The notes under the pieces were generated by a model that did not search any database, had not been told where the DNA came from, and saw only the letters and a list, made by a program, of their open reading frames with translations. 64,000 bases of DNA from Mesorhizobium helmanticense (GTDB lineage Bacteria; Pseudomonadota; Alphaproteobacteria; Rhizobiales; Rhizobiaceae), in contig NZ_PZJX01000025.1 of assembly GCF_003034915.1 (NCBI RefSeq), positions 124,001 through 188,000 on the forward strand. Reading direction: 5' to 3'. The first letter of the stretch is position 1; each line of letters begins with the position of its first letter. The position numbers and the translations under genes are program-made. This document shows positions 35,692 to 45,264 of the stretch, in pieces.

Positions 35692-36788
35692 CAGATGTCT
35701 CTCCGCTCGAAGTCGATGCGCGGATCGACCCAGGTGTACATCAGGTCGGACAGCAGCCCGACGAACAGCCCGAGCAGCGAAAAGATGTAGAGATTGGCGA
35801 AGACCACCGGATAGTCGCGCTGCAGCACCGAGTTGAAGCCGAGCAGGCCGAGACCGTCGAGCGAGAAAATGTTCTCGATCAGCAGCGAACCGGTGAAGAA
35901 GGCCGAGATGAAGGCGCCGGGAAAGCCGGCAATGACGATCAGCATGGCGTTGCGGAAGACATGGCCGTAGAGCACCTGCCGTTCCGTCAGGCCCTTGGCG
36001 CGGGCGGTGACCACATATTGCTTGCGGATCTCCTCGAGGAACGAATTCTTGGTGAGCAGCGTCGTGGTGGCGAAGGCCGACAGCACCAGCGCCGTCAACG
36101 GCAGCGCCATATGCCAGAAATAGTCGACGATCCGCGCCGGCCACGACAGCTGGTCCCAGTTGTCGGAGGTGATCCCGCGCAGCGGAAACCAGTCGTAGAA
36201 CGAGCCGCCGGCAAACAGCACCATCAACAGGATGGCAAATAGGAAGCCGGGAATGGCATAGCCGACGATGACGACGCCGCTGGTCCACACATCGAACGCC
36301 GAGCCATCCTTGATCGCCTTGCGGATGCCAAGCGGGATCGAGATCAGGTAGGACAGAAGCGTGATCCACAGCCCGATCGAGATCGACACCGGCATCTTTT
36401 CGAGGATCAGGTCGAGCACCGAAATGTCGCGGAAATAGCTGTCGCCGAAATCGAACCTGATATAGTTCCACAGCATCATGCCGAAGCGCTCGAGCGGCGG
36501 CTTGTCGAAGCCGAACTGCTTTTCCAGCTTGGCGATGAATTCCGGATCAAGCCCTTGCGCGCCGCGATATTTCGAACCGACGTCGCCGGCGACATCGAAA
36601 TTGCTGCCGCCTGTGTCCCCGCCACCGCCGCCGCCCAGGCGATCGTTGCCGCCCTGGTTGGTCAGCCTGGCAATGACCTGCTCCACCGGTCCGCCCGGCG
36701 CAAACTGGATGACGGCGAAGGATATCGCCATGATGCCGAACAGGGTCGGGATCATCAACAGGATGCGGCGCAGTATATAGGCGCCCAT
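35691..36788 (-). CDS. yejB: ABC importer permease YejB
   Basis: 365 residues starting [18 protein letters not shown]. The first periplasmic region is long and contains a Gly-rich run ([16 protein letters not shown]), before [16 protein letters not shown], as in YejB proteins. The EAA-type loop is [14 protein letters not shown]. It follows repeat copy C, which separates it from the binding-protein genes. Confidence 0.92.
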   Translation of the reverse strand: MGAYILRRILLMIPTLFGIMAISFAVIQFAPGGPVEQVIARLTNQGGNDRLGGGGGGDTGGSNFDVAGDVGSKYRGAQGLDPEFIAKLEKQFGFDKPPLERFGMMLWNYIRFDFGDSYFRDISVLDLILEKMPVSISIGLWITLLSYLISIPLGIRKAIKDGSAFDVWTSGVVIVGYAIPGFLFAILLMVLFAGGSFYDWFPLRGITSDNWDQLSWPARIVDYFWHMALPLTALVLSAFATTTLLTKNSFLEEIRKQYVVTARAKGLTERQVLYGHVFRNAMLIVIAGFPGAFISAFFTGSLLIENIFSLDGLGLLGFNSVLQRDYPVVFANLYIFSLLGLFVGLLSDLMYTWVDPRIDFERRDI

Positions 36789-36863
36789 CAGATCGTGTCC
36801 TCCTTGAGGAGAATCATCGTGTCGGAAGGTGCCTCCGAGGCAATTGCTTCAGGCCAGTTGTCG

Positions 36864-37055
36864 ACGCCGGCGCAGCCCCTCATTGTCCTGCCGGACATTT
36901 CTCCCCGTAAAGTGACGGGGAGAAAGGGGTTGGCCGCAGTCTCGGCACTTTTACTACAACGTTTGTGATTGGCGAAACCATCGATGATAGCGCCCCTCTC
37001 CCCGTCACTATGCGGGGAGAGGATGCCGGCAGACAGGTGAGGGGCGGCGCCGACG
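36864..37055. repeat. Palindromic intergenic repeat, diverged copy C
   Basis: Two imperfect inverted arms (about 36864-36930 and 36990-37055) resembling copies A, B and D: GCCCCTCA, TGTCCTGCCGGACAT and CTCCCCGT...ACGGGGAG on the left; the inverse with GCCGGCAGACAGGTGAGGGG on the right. The loop has GTTTGTGATTGGCGAAA. It lies between the second binding-protein gene and yejB, where a hairpin could lower expression of the permeases relative to the binding proteins or protect the upstream message. Confidence 0.8.
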
Positions 37056-37067
37056 CCCACAAGAAAT

Positions 37068-38945
37068 TCACCCTTTGCCAATTTTTGCCGCCTTGCCCTT
37101 GTCGAACCACCACAGCGTTTCGACCGGAAAGCCAAAATCGGGTTTCTGCTCGGGAAAGCCGAACATGTCCCAATAGGCAACGCGGTGATTCGCACCGTAA
37201 TATGTTGGAATCCAGTCTAGCCGCGCGCGCAAGACCCGGTCGAGCGCCCGGAGCGCCGTGACGAGTTCCACCCGGCTGTTCGCCTTGCCGGCTGCCTCGA
37301 TCAGCGCGTCGATGGCAGGGCTTTCGGTACCTGGATAGTTGCGCTGCCCCGGCGTCTTCGCCATCCGGGAGTCGTACAGCATCTCCAGGCTGTTGGCCGT
37401 GGGCGTCGCCCCGATCGACCAGTGGAGCAGGTTGAAATCGAAGTCGAAATCGCTCTGCCGCTTTTCATATTGTGTCGAATCGACCTGCCGGATCGAAGCG
37501 TCGATCCCGATCGCCTTCATATTCTCGGCCCATGGCGTGAAAATGCGCACCAGGCCATCGTCCTCGGCCAGCATTTCCACCCGCAGCCGTTCGCCTTTTT
37601 CATTGACGACGAAATTGCCCGCTCGCTTCCAGCCGGCCGCGGCAAGCAGTTTCGAAGCCGCGCCCAGCAGCTTGCGGTCGTGGCCCGAACCGTCGGACAC
37701 AGGTTGCATCACCGGTTCGCCGAAGGTTTCTGGTGGCAACTCGGCTCGAAACGGCTCGAGCAAGGCCAATTCTCCAGGTGAGGGCAGGCCCTCGGCCTTG
37801 TAGTCCGATCGTTCGAAGTTCGATTGCGAGCGCTCGTAGGAGCCGAAAAACAGAACCCGCTGGATCCACTCGAAATCGAAGCAATTGGCGATCGCTCTTC
37901 TCACGCGCGCATCGCGGAATTGCGGACGGCGCTGGTTCAGCGCCACGGCCTGCATGTCAGGCGACTTCTCGCCGGGAAACTCCCGTTTGACGACCTTGCC
38001 GTCCTTCAGCGCCGGAAAGTCGTAGCCCGTCGCCCATACACGCGAGGTAAATTCCTCACGAAAATGCGTGTCGCCTTTCTTGAGGGCTTCGAACGCTGCC
38101 TGGCGATCAAGATAAAAGTCGATGCGGATTCGGTCGAAATTGTAAAGGCCGCGGTTCACCGCGAGATCGCTGCCCCAATAGTCGGCGACGCGTTCATATT
38201 CGACCGTCTGTCCGGCTGCCGCCCGCCCGATTTTGTATGGTCCCGAGCCGAGTGGCGGTTTCATTGTCGAGGCATCGAACTCATTGGCCGTATAGAAGGC
38301 CTTGGATACGATCGGCATTACGACGACCGAAAGGATATTCTGCGCGGACTGTTTGCCGTCGAAGGTGAGGTCGACGGTAACCGGATCGACCGCGACCGCT
38401 TCCGTCATATGCCGCAACGCTTGGGAAAGGTTCGGGTGGCCCTTGTCCTTGTAAAGCTTCAAGGCGAAGGCAACGTCCTCGGCGGTCAGCGGCGAGCCGT
38501 CATGGAAGCGCGCTTGCGGTCGCAGGCTGAAGCGGAAGCCGTTGCGGTCCTGCGACAAGGTGACGGACTCGGCAAGCAGCCCATAGACCGCATCCGGCTC
38601 ATCGAGTGTGCTTGTCATTAGCGAATCGAAGCAGAGTTCGGTCCGCGGCGGTGAATCTCCCTTCAACACCAGGGAATTCAACGTGTTGAAGGTCAGGAAG
38701 CTCTGATTCAAGGTGGAGTTGGGCGGTGCGAAATTCATCTGGCCGCCCTTTGGGGCGTCCGGATTGACATAGCCGAAATGCTTGAAATCCGCAGGATACT
38801 TAAGATCGCCGAAAGCCGACAGACCGTGCAGTTTTACGCCGGTCGGGATGGTGGCGAAGACCCGGCCGGGCAACAGCGCGACCGCCGCGGCCGCGGCGCC
38901 GAGCGCCAGGAAGTCACGGCGGGGTAGTGCCGATTGAGGTCCCAT
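37068..38945 (-). CDS. Extracellular solute-binding protein of the yej importer, second copy
   Basis: 625 residues from ATG 38945, which overlaps the stop of the first binding-protein gene by one base. The leader MGPQSALPRRDFLALGAAAAAVALLPG has a twin-arginine-like RRDFLA motif. The mature protein has YVNPDAPKGGQMN, FHDGSPLTAEDVAFALKLYKDKG and the SBP family 5 fold of YejA type. It is paralogous to the neighbouring binding protein at 38945-40822, but one appears Tat- and the other Sec-exported. Two binding proteins on one permease may widen the ligand range. Confidence 0.9.
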   Translation of the reverse strand: MGPQSALPRRDFLALGAAAAAVALLPGRVFATIPTGVKLHGLSAFGDLKYPADFKHFGYVNPDAPKGGQMNFAPPNSTLNQSFLTFNTLNSLVLKGDSPPRTELCFDSLMTSTLDEPDAVYGLLAESVTLSQDRNGFRFSLRPQARFHDGSPLTAEDVAFALKLYKDKGHPNLSQALRHMTEAVAVDPVTVDLTFDGKQSAQNILSVVVMPIVSKAFYTANEFDASTMKPPLGSGPYKIGRAAAGQTVEYERVADYWGSDLAVNRGLYNFDRIRIDFYLDRQAAFEALKKGDTHFREEFTSRVWATGYDFPALKDGKVVKREFPGEKSPDMQAVALNQRRPQFRDARVRRAIANCFDFEWIQRVLFFGSYERSQSNFERSDYKAEGLPSPGELALLEPFRAELPPETFGEPVMQPVSDGSGHDRKLLGAASKLLAAAGWKRAGNFVVNEKGERLRVEMLAEDDGLVRIFTPWAENMKAIGIDASIRQVDSTQYEKRQSDFDFDFNLLHWSIGATPTANSLEMLYDSRMAKTPGQRNYPGTESPAIDALIEAAGKANSRVELVTALRALDRVLRARLDWIPTYYGANHRVAYWDMFGFPEQKPDFGFPVETLWWFDKGKAAKIGKG

Positions 38946-40822
38946 CAATTGGTACCCTTGTATTTCGCGGCCAGCGCCTTTTCCTTGTCCGGGTCGATCC
39001 ACCAGGAATCCTGATCCACACCAAGATAGGCAGGCTGCTTCGTGGGCATGTCGAACTTGTTCCAATAGGCCAGCCAGACCGCCGAGCGATAATACTGAGG
39101 CACGACGTAGAAATTCCACAACAGCACGCGGTCGAGCGCATGGGTGGCGGCGACCAGATCGTCGCGGTCCTTGGCGAAGATCACGCGGTCGACCAGCGCA
39201 TCGACGACCGGATTCTTGATCCCCATCAGGTTGCGGGAACCCGGCTTGTCCGCTGCCTTCGAGCTCCAGAAATCACGCTGTTCGTTGCCCGCCGAATCCG
39301 ACTGCTGGAGCATTCCGGTCACCACGTCGAAATCGAAATTGTTGACACGGTTCACATACTGCGACTGGTCGATGATGCGCAGCGTGGCGTCGATGCCGAT
39401 CTTGCGCAGATTGGCGATGTAGGGGCTGGCGATGACCTCGTCCGTGTCATACCAGCCGAGGATTTCGAACTTGAATGGCTCGCCGGTCTTGGCGTTGACC
39501 ATCTTGCCGCCCTTGATCACCCAGCCCGCCTTGGTGAAAAGATCGACCGCAGCTTTCAGATTCCTGCGCTCGGCTTGTGGCGAGTCGTAGACTGGCAGCT
39601 TGAATTCCTGGGTGAACAGTTCGGGTGGCAGCTTGTCGCGATAAGGCTCGAGGATTTCGAGTTCCTTGCCTTGCGGCAGCCCGCTCGACGCCAGTTCAGT
39701 GCCTTGAAAGTAGCTGCTGGTGCGGGTGTTGAAGCCGAAGAACAGCGTGCGGTTCATGCTCTCGAAGTCGAAGGGATAGGTTAACGCCTCGCGCACCAGA
39801 CGGTTCTGGAACAGCGGCCGCCGCTGGTTGAGCACAAACGCCTGCATCGGCTGCGGCGACTGGGTCTGGAAATCCTTCTTGATGACGTCGCCAGCCTTGA
39901 CGGCTGGGAAATTGTACGCGGTCGCCCATTTGCGGGAACTGTATTCCCGGTTGATGTCTTCCAGCCCGCCTTTGGTGAAGGCCTGCCATGCGGCGTTGTT
40001 GTCGAGAATATAGGTGAAACGTTGCTTGTCGAAATTCTCGCGGCCGATCTTCACCGGCAGCTTGGCGGCCCAATAGTCGGGCACGCGCTGCCAGACGATT
40101 TCCGACCCCGGCTTGAAACTGACGATCTTATAGGCGGCCGAACCGAGTGGAATTTCCAGCGTCGGCTTGGTGACGTCGCGCTTTTTGCCGTTGGCGTCGG
40201 TGCCCTCCCACCAGTGCTTCGGCAGCACGGCGAGATCGCCTAGAATTTGCGGCAGTTCGCGGTTGCCCTTCTGGTTGAAATGGAATTCGACCTCGCGGTC
40301 GGAGATAGCGACCGCGTCGGTGACATTCTCGAAATAGCGGCTGTATTGCGGGCTGTTGGCCTTCAGTACCTGGAACGACCAGATCACGTCGTCGACGGTG
40401 ATCGGCTGGCCGTCATGCCATTTGGCGCGTGGGTCGAGGCGGTAGGTCGCCGAGGAATAATCGTCAGGATATTTGTAGGCGTCCGCGATCAGCGGATGGC
40501 TGGTACCGCCTTCGTCGGTCGCTTGCTCCATCAGGGTGTCGTAGAGCATGCCGCCGCCGAACGCGGCGAAGCCTGCGGCTGGCGATCCCTGGACGATATA
40601 GGGGTTGAAACTATCATAGGTGCCGAGCACCACCGAATTCAGCGTGCCGCCCTTCGGCGCGTTCGGATTGACGTAGTCGTAGTGCTGGAAATTGTCGCCA
40701 TATTTGGACTTGCCGATCAGCGACGAGGTGGTGCGCCATTCATCCGCGTGAGTTGCCTGCAATCCGGCGGTCAGTAGGACCGCCGTCAGCAGCGACCTCA
40801 GAAGCGTTCGGCCAACCGTCAT
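38945..40822 (-). CDS. yejA: Extracellular solute-binding protein of the yej importer, first copy (YejA-like)
   Basis: 625 residues with a Sec signal peptide (MTVGRTLLRSLLTAVLLTAGLQATHA). The mature part has HYDYVNPNAPKGGTLNSVV, KWHDGQPITVDDVIWSFQ and YAWLAYWNKFDMP-like C-terminal text typical of YejA. It is the first gene of the leftward operon yejA-yejA'-yejB-yejE-yejF. Family role: binding of oligopeptides such as microcin C in the periplasm. Confidence 0.9.
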   Translation of the reverse strand: MTVGRTLLRSLLTAVLLTAGLQATHADEWRTTSSLIGKSKYGDNFQHYDYVNPNAPKGGTLNSVVLGTYDSFNPYIVQGSPAAGFAAFGGGMLYDTLMEQATDEGGTSHPLIADAYKYPDDYSSATYRLDPRAKWHDGQPITVDDVIWSFQVLKANSPQYSRYFENVTDAVAISDREVEFHFNQKGNRELPQILGDLAVLPKHWWEGTDANGKKRDVTKPTLEIPLGSAAYKIVSFKPGSEIVWQRVPDYWAAKLPVKIGRENFDKQRFTYILDNNAAWQAFTKGGLEDINREYSSRKWATAYNFPAVKAGDVIKKDFQTQSPQPMQAFVLNQRRPLFQNRLVREALTYPFDFESMNRTLFFGFNTRTSSYFQGTELASSGLPQGKELEILEPYRDKLPPELFTQEFKLPVYDSPQAERRNLKAAVDLFTKAGWVIKGGKMVNAKTGEPFKFEILGWYDTDEVIASPYIANLRKIGIDATLRIIDQSQYVNRVNNFDFDVVTGMLQQSDSAGNEQRDFWSSKAADKPGSRNLMGIKNPVVDALVDRVIFAKDRDDLVAATHALDRVLLWNFYVVPQYYRSAVWLAYWNKFDMPTKQPAYLGVDQDSWWIDPDKEKALAAKYKGTN

Positions 40823-40923
40823 GCGTTCTCCTCTTGGCGATGCACGTCCTCAGGCAATCTAGATCATTTGACGCCCATGAAAACCGCCGCAGGCCGGCTT
40901 TGTCGCCGCATATGCGGTTTTCC

Positions 40924-40954
40924 TAACAAAAAAGCCGGGCTGAACCCGGCTTTT
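40924..40954 (-). terminator. Rho-independent terminator of the cytochrome c gene
   Basis: GCCGGG-CTGAA-CCCGGC stem (40934-40950) flanked by A and T runs. Read on the minus strand it ends in GGCTTTTTTG, a strong intrinsic terminator, 27 bases beyond the cytochrome gene stop and upstream of the yej operon. Confidence 0.88.
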
Positions 40955-40980
40955 CTATGGATATGCCCATTACAATTCTG

Positions 40981-41685
40981 TCATTGGGCGGGGGCGGGCG
41001 CCGCAGGAGCCGGCGCAGCAGGTTCGGCGGGCTTGGCCGGTGCGGCACCTTCCGCAGGCTTGGCTGGCGCGGCACCCTCGGCTGGTTTGGCCGGAGCCGC
41101 ACCTTCAGCCGGCTTGGCCGCATCGGCCGAAGCGCCGGGCGTCGGCAGCGGCTTGGGATTGTCCGACAGCGTGCGCAGATAGGCGATGACGTTGGCGCGG
41201 TCCTCGTCCTTCGGCAGGCCGGCAAAGCCCATCGCCGTGCCCTTAATGAACTTCTTCGGCGAGGTGATGAAGTGGTTGAGGTTGTCGTAGGTCCACTTCT
41301 CGGCGCCGCCCTTGGAAAATTCCTTCATGCCGGCCGAATAGGCAAAGCCTGCATGCTCGGCCACCGGACGGTCGATCAAGTCCCACAGGTCGGGGCCGAC
41401 CTTGTTCGGGCCGCCCTTCTCGCCGGAATGGCAGGCCTGGCATTTCTTGAACACGGCCGCACCAGCTTCGACATTGGCGGTGGCGAGCAGATCGGCGATC
41501 GGCTTGGCTTCCGCCGCGGGAGCTGCCGGACCGCCTTCGGTGGGCTCGGTGGCCTCGATGATGAAGCCGGGCTTTTCCGGGGCGGGGGAGGCAAACAGCG
41601 CATCGGACACAAGGCCGACCGAGAAGACCACGAACACGGTTCCGAGCAGCCCGCCGATCAGCTTGTTGATTTCGAAAGAGTCCAT
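40981..41685 (-). CDS. cycM: Membrane-anchored cytochrome c (CycM type)
   Basis: 234 residues. An uncleaved N-terminal anchor ([26 protein letters not shown]) is followed by an acidic Pro/Ala linker and a single class I haem c domain with CQACH (near residue 83), the Met axial-ligand region [10 protein letters not shown] and AYLRTL. CycM carries electrons from the bc1 complex to aa3 oxidase at the periplasmic face. The C-terminal tail of about 50 residues is a low-complexity Ala/Pro repeat (EGAAPAKPA three times), unusual for the family. It is divergent from kdsB. Confidence 0.87.
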   Translation of the reverse strand: MDSFEINKLIGGLLGTVFVVFSVGLVSDALFASPAPEKPGFIIEATEPTEGGPAAPAAEAKPIADLLATANVEAGAAVFKKCQACHSGEKGGPNKVGPDLWDLIDRPVAEHAGFAYSAGMKEFSKGGAEKWTYDNLNHFITSPKKFIKGTAMGFAGLPKDEDRANVIAYLRTLSDNPKPLPTPGASADAAKPAEGAAPAKPAEGAAPAKPAEGAAPAKPAEPAAPAPAAPAPAQ

Positions 41686-41878
41686 ACGCCCCAGGCTCCC
41701 TTTTCCGGCGGACCGATCCGTCCACTCCGTCCGTCGGTATCGTGACCCAGCCCTCGGAGCCGGTCAAATCGGGCGGAAACTAGGTCTTTTGCTCCGGCGT
41801 TGCAACACCTATAAGGGCGCTTCCAGTGAGACCTTTTGCCACTTTTCCCATCCTCTTTTTCGAACGCTTGCCGTCGTC

Positions 41879-42607
41879 ATGTCCACACTGATCCTCATCC
41901 CGGCCCGCATGGCCTCGACCCGCCTGCCGGGCAAGCCGCTGGCCGACATCGCCGGCGCTCCGATGATCGTCCATGTCGCCCGCCGCGCGGCGGATGCCGG
42001 GCTTGGCCGGGTGGTGGTCGCCACCGATACGCAAAGCGTCGCCGACGCGGTGCGCCTGCACGGCTTCGAGGCTGTCATGACGCGCACGGACCACGAATCG
42101 GGCTCCGACCGCATCTTCGAGGCGCTGACCACCCTCGACCCCGGGCGCAAGGTCGAAACCATCGTCAACGTGCAGGGCGACCTGCCGACGATCGATCCCG
42201 ATACGATCAATGCCGCGCTGAAGCCCTTCGATGATCCGGCGGTGGACATCGCCACGCTCGGCGTCGAGATCGTCCGCGACGAGGAAAAGACCAATCCCAA
42301 TGTCGTCAAGATCGTCGGCTCGCCCCTGTCAGGGACGCGGTTGCGGGCGCTCTATTTCACCCGTGCCACCGCACCTTGGGGCGAGGGGCCGCTCTATCAC
42401 CACATTGGCCTCTATGCCTACCGCCGGTCAGCGCTAGAGCGCTTCGTCGCGCTGAAGCCATCGCCGCTGGAGCGGCGCGAGAGACTGGAGCAATTGCGGG
42501 CGCTGGAGGCCGGCATGCGCATCGACGCCGAGATTGTGCAGTCGCTGCCGCTCGGCGTCGACACGCCGGAAGATCTGGAACGCGCCAGAACCATCCTTTC
42601 AATCTGA
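41879..42607 (+). CDS. kdsB: 3-deoxy-manno-octulosonate cytidylyltransferase (CMP-KDO synthetase)
   Basis: 242 residues from ATG 41879. The nucleotide-binding start [18 protein letters not shown] is followed by [26 protein letters not shown] and [12 protein letters not shown]. It activates KDO with CTP for lipopolysaccharide inner core synthesis in the cytoplasm. The frame extends upstream but that part overlaps the divergent cytochrome gene. The next gene, pheA, starts 24 bases downstream. Confidence 0.92.
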   Translation: MSTLILIPARMASTRLPGKPLADIAGAPMIVHVARRAADAGLGRVVVATDTQSVADAVRLHGFEAVMTRTDHESGSDRIFEALTTLDPGRKVETIVNVQGDLPTIDPDTINAALKPFDDPAVDIATLGVEIVRDEEKTNPNVVKIVGSPLSGTRLRALYFTRATAPWGEGPLYHHIGLYAYRRSALERFVALKPSPLERRERLEQLRALEAGMRIDAEIVQSLPLGVDTPEDLERARTILSI

Positions 42608-42631
42608 GACATTTCAACCGAGACATTTGGC

Positions 42632-43495
42632 ATGCCTGAAAAGACCAACAGAATATCCTTCCAGGGCGAGCCGGGCGCCAATTCCGACACCGCCAGCCGC
42701 AACATGTTCCCTGATATGGAGCCGTTGCCGTGCCCGACCTTCGAGGATGCCTTCAATGCCGTCGAGACCGGCAAGGCCGACCTCGCCATGATTCCGATCG
42801 AGAACACCATCGCCGGACGCGTCGCCGACATCCATCATCTCCTGCCGGAATCGAAACTGCACATTATCGGCGAGTATTTCCTGCCGATCCATTTCCAGCT
42901 CATGGTTTTGCCTGGCGTCAAGCGCGACGAGATCAAAACCGTGCACAGCCATATCCATGCGCTCGGCCAATGCCGCAAATACATCCGCAAGAACGGCTGG
43001 AAGGCGATCGTCGCCGGCGACACGGCGGGCGCCGCCAAGCAGGTCGCCGCGGTGAAGGACCGCACCATGGCGGCGCTTGCGCCGGCCCTGGCCGCGACGC
43101 TCTATGGGCTCGACATCATCGAGGAGAATGTCGAGGACACCGACAGCAACGTCACCCGCTTCGTCGTGCTGACCAAGAACAGGCAATGGGCCGAACGCCC
43201 CTCGGCCGACACCAAGATGATGACGACGTTCATCTTCCGCGTCCGCAACGTGCCGGCCGCGCTCTACAAGGCGATGGGCGGTTTCGCCACCAACGGCATC
43301 AACATGACCAAGCTGGAGAGCTATCAGCTCGGCGCCTTCACGGCGACGCTGTTCTATGCCGATATCGAGGGCCATCCCGACGATCCGCTGGTCAAGCTGG
43401 CGCTCGACGAGCTGCGCTTCTTCTCGCGCGAAATGCGGATCTTGGGTGTCTATCCAGCCAGCGAATCGCGCGAGCAATGGAAGGTGGCGGATTGA
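42632..43495 (+). CDS. pheA: Prephenate dehydratase
   Basis: 287 residues. The catalytic domain (RISFQGEPGANSD..., IPIENTIAGRV, with the TRF motif in DSNVTRFVVL) occupies about residues 5-185. The ACT regulatory domain follows, with GFATNGINMTKLESYQLG for phenylalanine feedback. It converts prephenate to phenylpyruvate. It is a monofunctional enzyme without chorismate mutase. Probably co-transcribed with kdsB. Confidence 0.94.
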   Translation: MPEKTNRISFQGEPGANSDTASRNMFPDMEPLPCPTFEDAFNAVETGKADLAMIPIENTIAGRVADIHHLLPESKLHIIGEYFLPIHFQLMVLPGVKRDEIKTVHSHIHALGQCRKYIRKNGWKAIVAGDTAGAAKQVAAVKDRTMAALAPALAATLYGLDIIEENVEDTDSNVTRFVVLTKNRQWAERPSADTKMMTTFIFRVRNVPAALYKAMGGFATNGINMTKLESYQLGAFTATLFYADIEGHPDDPLVKLALDELRFFSREMRILGVYPASESREQWKVAD

Positions 43496-43543
43496 GGCGC
43501 GTAACCCGCGTGCCCTCGGCCCGGGCGTCGGCGCAAGCCAAAA

Positions 43544-43846
43544 TCAGAGCAGGCCGAGCGGCACGTAGTCGATCTCCATGAAGGCCTCGACCTCCGGGAT
43601 CCAGCGGTCGCGAACGAAGGCGACATGGTCGGGATGGTCGTTGTAGCCGGTATAGGCCCGCTGGTCGGCGAACTCCATCGAGAAGCCGAAACGAAAATCG
43701 TTCTTGGGGCTGACCTGCCGCAACTGCTCGAAATGCGTGACGCCCTTAATCCCCGTGAGGATCTTCTTGGCGTCGGTCAGGAACCGTTTCTCCTCGATCG
43801 AGTGCGGCTTGTGCTTCAGCGTGAACACGACGGTGTGACGGATCAT
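43544..43846 (-). CDS. Dabb (stress-responsive alpha/beta-barrel) domain protein
   Basis: 100 residues, one ferredoxin-like barrel domain: IRHTVVFTLKHKP at the start and FSMEFADQRAYTGYNDHPDHVAFV in the middle, both standard for the family. Members are dimeric, and catalytic function is known only for a few. It lies 15 bases downstream of nudC on the same strand. Confidence 0.82.
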   Translation of the reverse strand: MIRHTVVFTLKHKPHSIEEKRFLTDAKKILTGIKGVTHFEQLRQVSPKNDFRFGFSMEFADQRAYTGYNDHPDHVAFVRDRWIPEVEAFMEIDYVPLGLL

Positions 43847-43861
43847 TTCGTTCTCCCTGCG

Positions 43862-44803
43862 TTACGCGCTGTCTGCCCAGGCGCGGATGAGGTTATAGGC
43901 GATCGCTCCCTTCGGCGGCGTGAACAGATTGCCGGGATGCTCCTTGGCGAGCATCGAACGCACCTCGTCGCGATAAAACCAGCGGCAGTCTTCCAGCTCG
44001 TTGAGATCGGCCTGGATGTCGTCGTTGAGCGGCTCGCCGAAGCAGCCGATCATCAGCGAATAGGGGAACGGCCAGGGCTGGCTGGCGTGGTAGACGACGC
44101 GGCCAAGCCGGATGCCGGCTTCCTCCAGCGTTTCGCGGCGCACCGCCGCCTCGATCGTTTCGCCGGGTTCGATGAAGCCGGCAAGTGCCGAATACATGCC
44201 CGGCGCGAAATGCCGCCCGCGGCCGAGCAGGCATTTTTCGGGCGTCGCCGTCAGCATGATCGCCACCGGGTCGGTGCGCGGAAAATGCTCGGTGCCGCAG
44301 GCCGGGCAAAGCCGCTTGTAGCCGCCGGCCCGCATTTCGGACTCCGTGCCGCATTTGCTGCAGAAGCGGTGGCTCGCATGCCAGGCGAGCAGTGCGGCCC
44401 CTTGCGCCAGCGCGCCGGCCGCCGCTTCGTCGATCAGCCCCTGCATATAGACCGAACGGTAGTCGATGGCCTTGATCGCCTCCGGCAATTGTTCGGGCTC
44501 GATGCCAGCGGGCACGGCAAGCACCGGGCCATGTTCGGAAAAGCCGAGCAGGACGCCACGGTCGAGCGGTGCCTGAAGCGGCTGGCTCTCGTCGGCGCCG
44601 AACCAGGGATCGAAGCCGCCGTCTCCGGGTTTCAGATAGAGCCGCCCACCATGCATCAGCAAAAGCCTTGTCGTTGGATCGGCGAGCGCCTTTTCGACGG
44701 AATCGTCGGCGCGGTTTTCGGATTGCCGGTCAATTGTGTTGCCGGCGAAGCCGACGAACTGGCTCGGCTCGCGCAAGGGCGCGTCAAACAGGCGGAAGCT
44801 CAT
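43862..44803 (-). CDS. nudC: NAD+ diphosphatase, NUDIX family
   Basis: 313 residues from ATG 44803 (an in-frame TTG lies 15 bases upstream). A zinc ribbon (CSKCGTES...CPACG) precedes the Nudix box (GFIEPGETIEAAVRRETLEEAGI), and the NudC-specific SQPWPFPYSLMIG follows it. The enzyme hydrolyses NAD(H) to NMN(H) and AMP and can remove NAD caps from RNA. Confidence 0.92.
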   Translation of the reverse strand: MSFRLFDAPLREPSQFVGFAGNTIDRQSENRADDSVEKALADPTTRLLLMHGGRLYLKPGDGGFDPWFGADESQPLQAPLDRGVLLGFSEHGPVLAVPAGIEPEQLPEAIKAIDYRSVYMQGLIDEAAAGALAQGAALLAWHASHRFCSKCGTESEMRAGGYKRLCPACGTEHFPRTDPVAIMLTATPEKCLLGRGRHFAPGMYSALAGFIEPGETIEAAVRRETLEEAGIRLGRVVYHASQPWPFPYSLMIGCFGEPLNDDIQADLNELEDCRWFYRDEVRSMLAKEHPGNLFTPPKGAIAYNLIRAWADSA

Positions 44804-44844
44804 GGGGGACTCGGGCAAAACTCAGGGATGGACACAAGACAGGC

Positions 44845-45264
44845 TTATAACGCTGCCTTGATCGTTTCGGCAAACCGGCGCAGGTCCGAGCGCTGGTAAG
44901 GCTCGCGCATGCCGTGCCCCCACACCGGGCCTGGCCAGCCGGGATCGCCTTCCGAGCGGGCAATGACGTGGACATGCAACTGGCGCACGATGTTGCCGAG
45001 CGCGCCGGTGTTGATCTTGGTGCAGCCGGTCACGCGCTTCAGCGCCTGCGCCACCATATTGGTCTCGAAGGTCAGCATCGCCTGGTCGAGCGGCGTCATG
45101 TCGTGGATTTCCTCCGCGCCCGGCCGCTGCGGGACCAGCAGCAGCCACGGCCAGCGCCGATCGTTCATCACCCGCAGCTCGCACAGCCCAAGCCACATGA
45201 GCTGCTCGCTGTCTGCCTCCAGGCGGGTATCCAGCGTGAATCCGGCCTTGAGGCCCGGCAGCAT
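44845..45264 (-). CDS. HIT-family nucleotide-binding protein
   Basis: 139 residues. The histidine triad region reads RQLHVHVIAR, with Gln in place of the first His of the usual HxHxH; this form is common in alphaproteobacteria as far as I recall. Upstream landmarks are PWLLLVPQRPGAEEIHDM and KINTGALGNIV. HIT proteins hydrolyse dinucleoside polyphosphates or AMP conjugates. It precedes nudC, also a nucleotide hydrolase. Confidence 0.87.
   Translation of the reverse strand: MLPGLKAGFTLDTRLEADSEQLMWLGLCELRVMNDRRWPWLLLVPQRPGAEEIHDMTPLDQAMLTFETNMVAQALKRVTGCTKINTGALGNIVRQLHVHVIARSEGDPGWPGPVWGHGMREPYQRSDLRRFAETIKAAL

Noticed and set aside
42632..43495. PheA ACT motif ESYQ instead of ESRP as a regulatory defect
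   Set aside because: As far as I recall this variant is usual in rhizobial prephenate dehydratases, so it is not evidence of lost feedback control.
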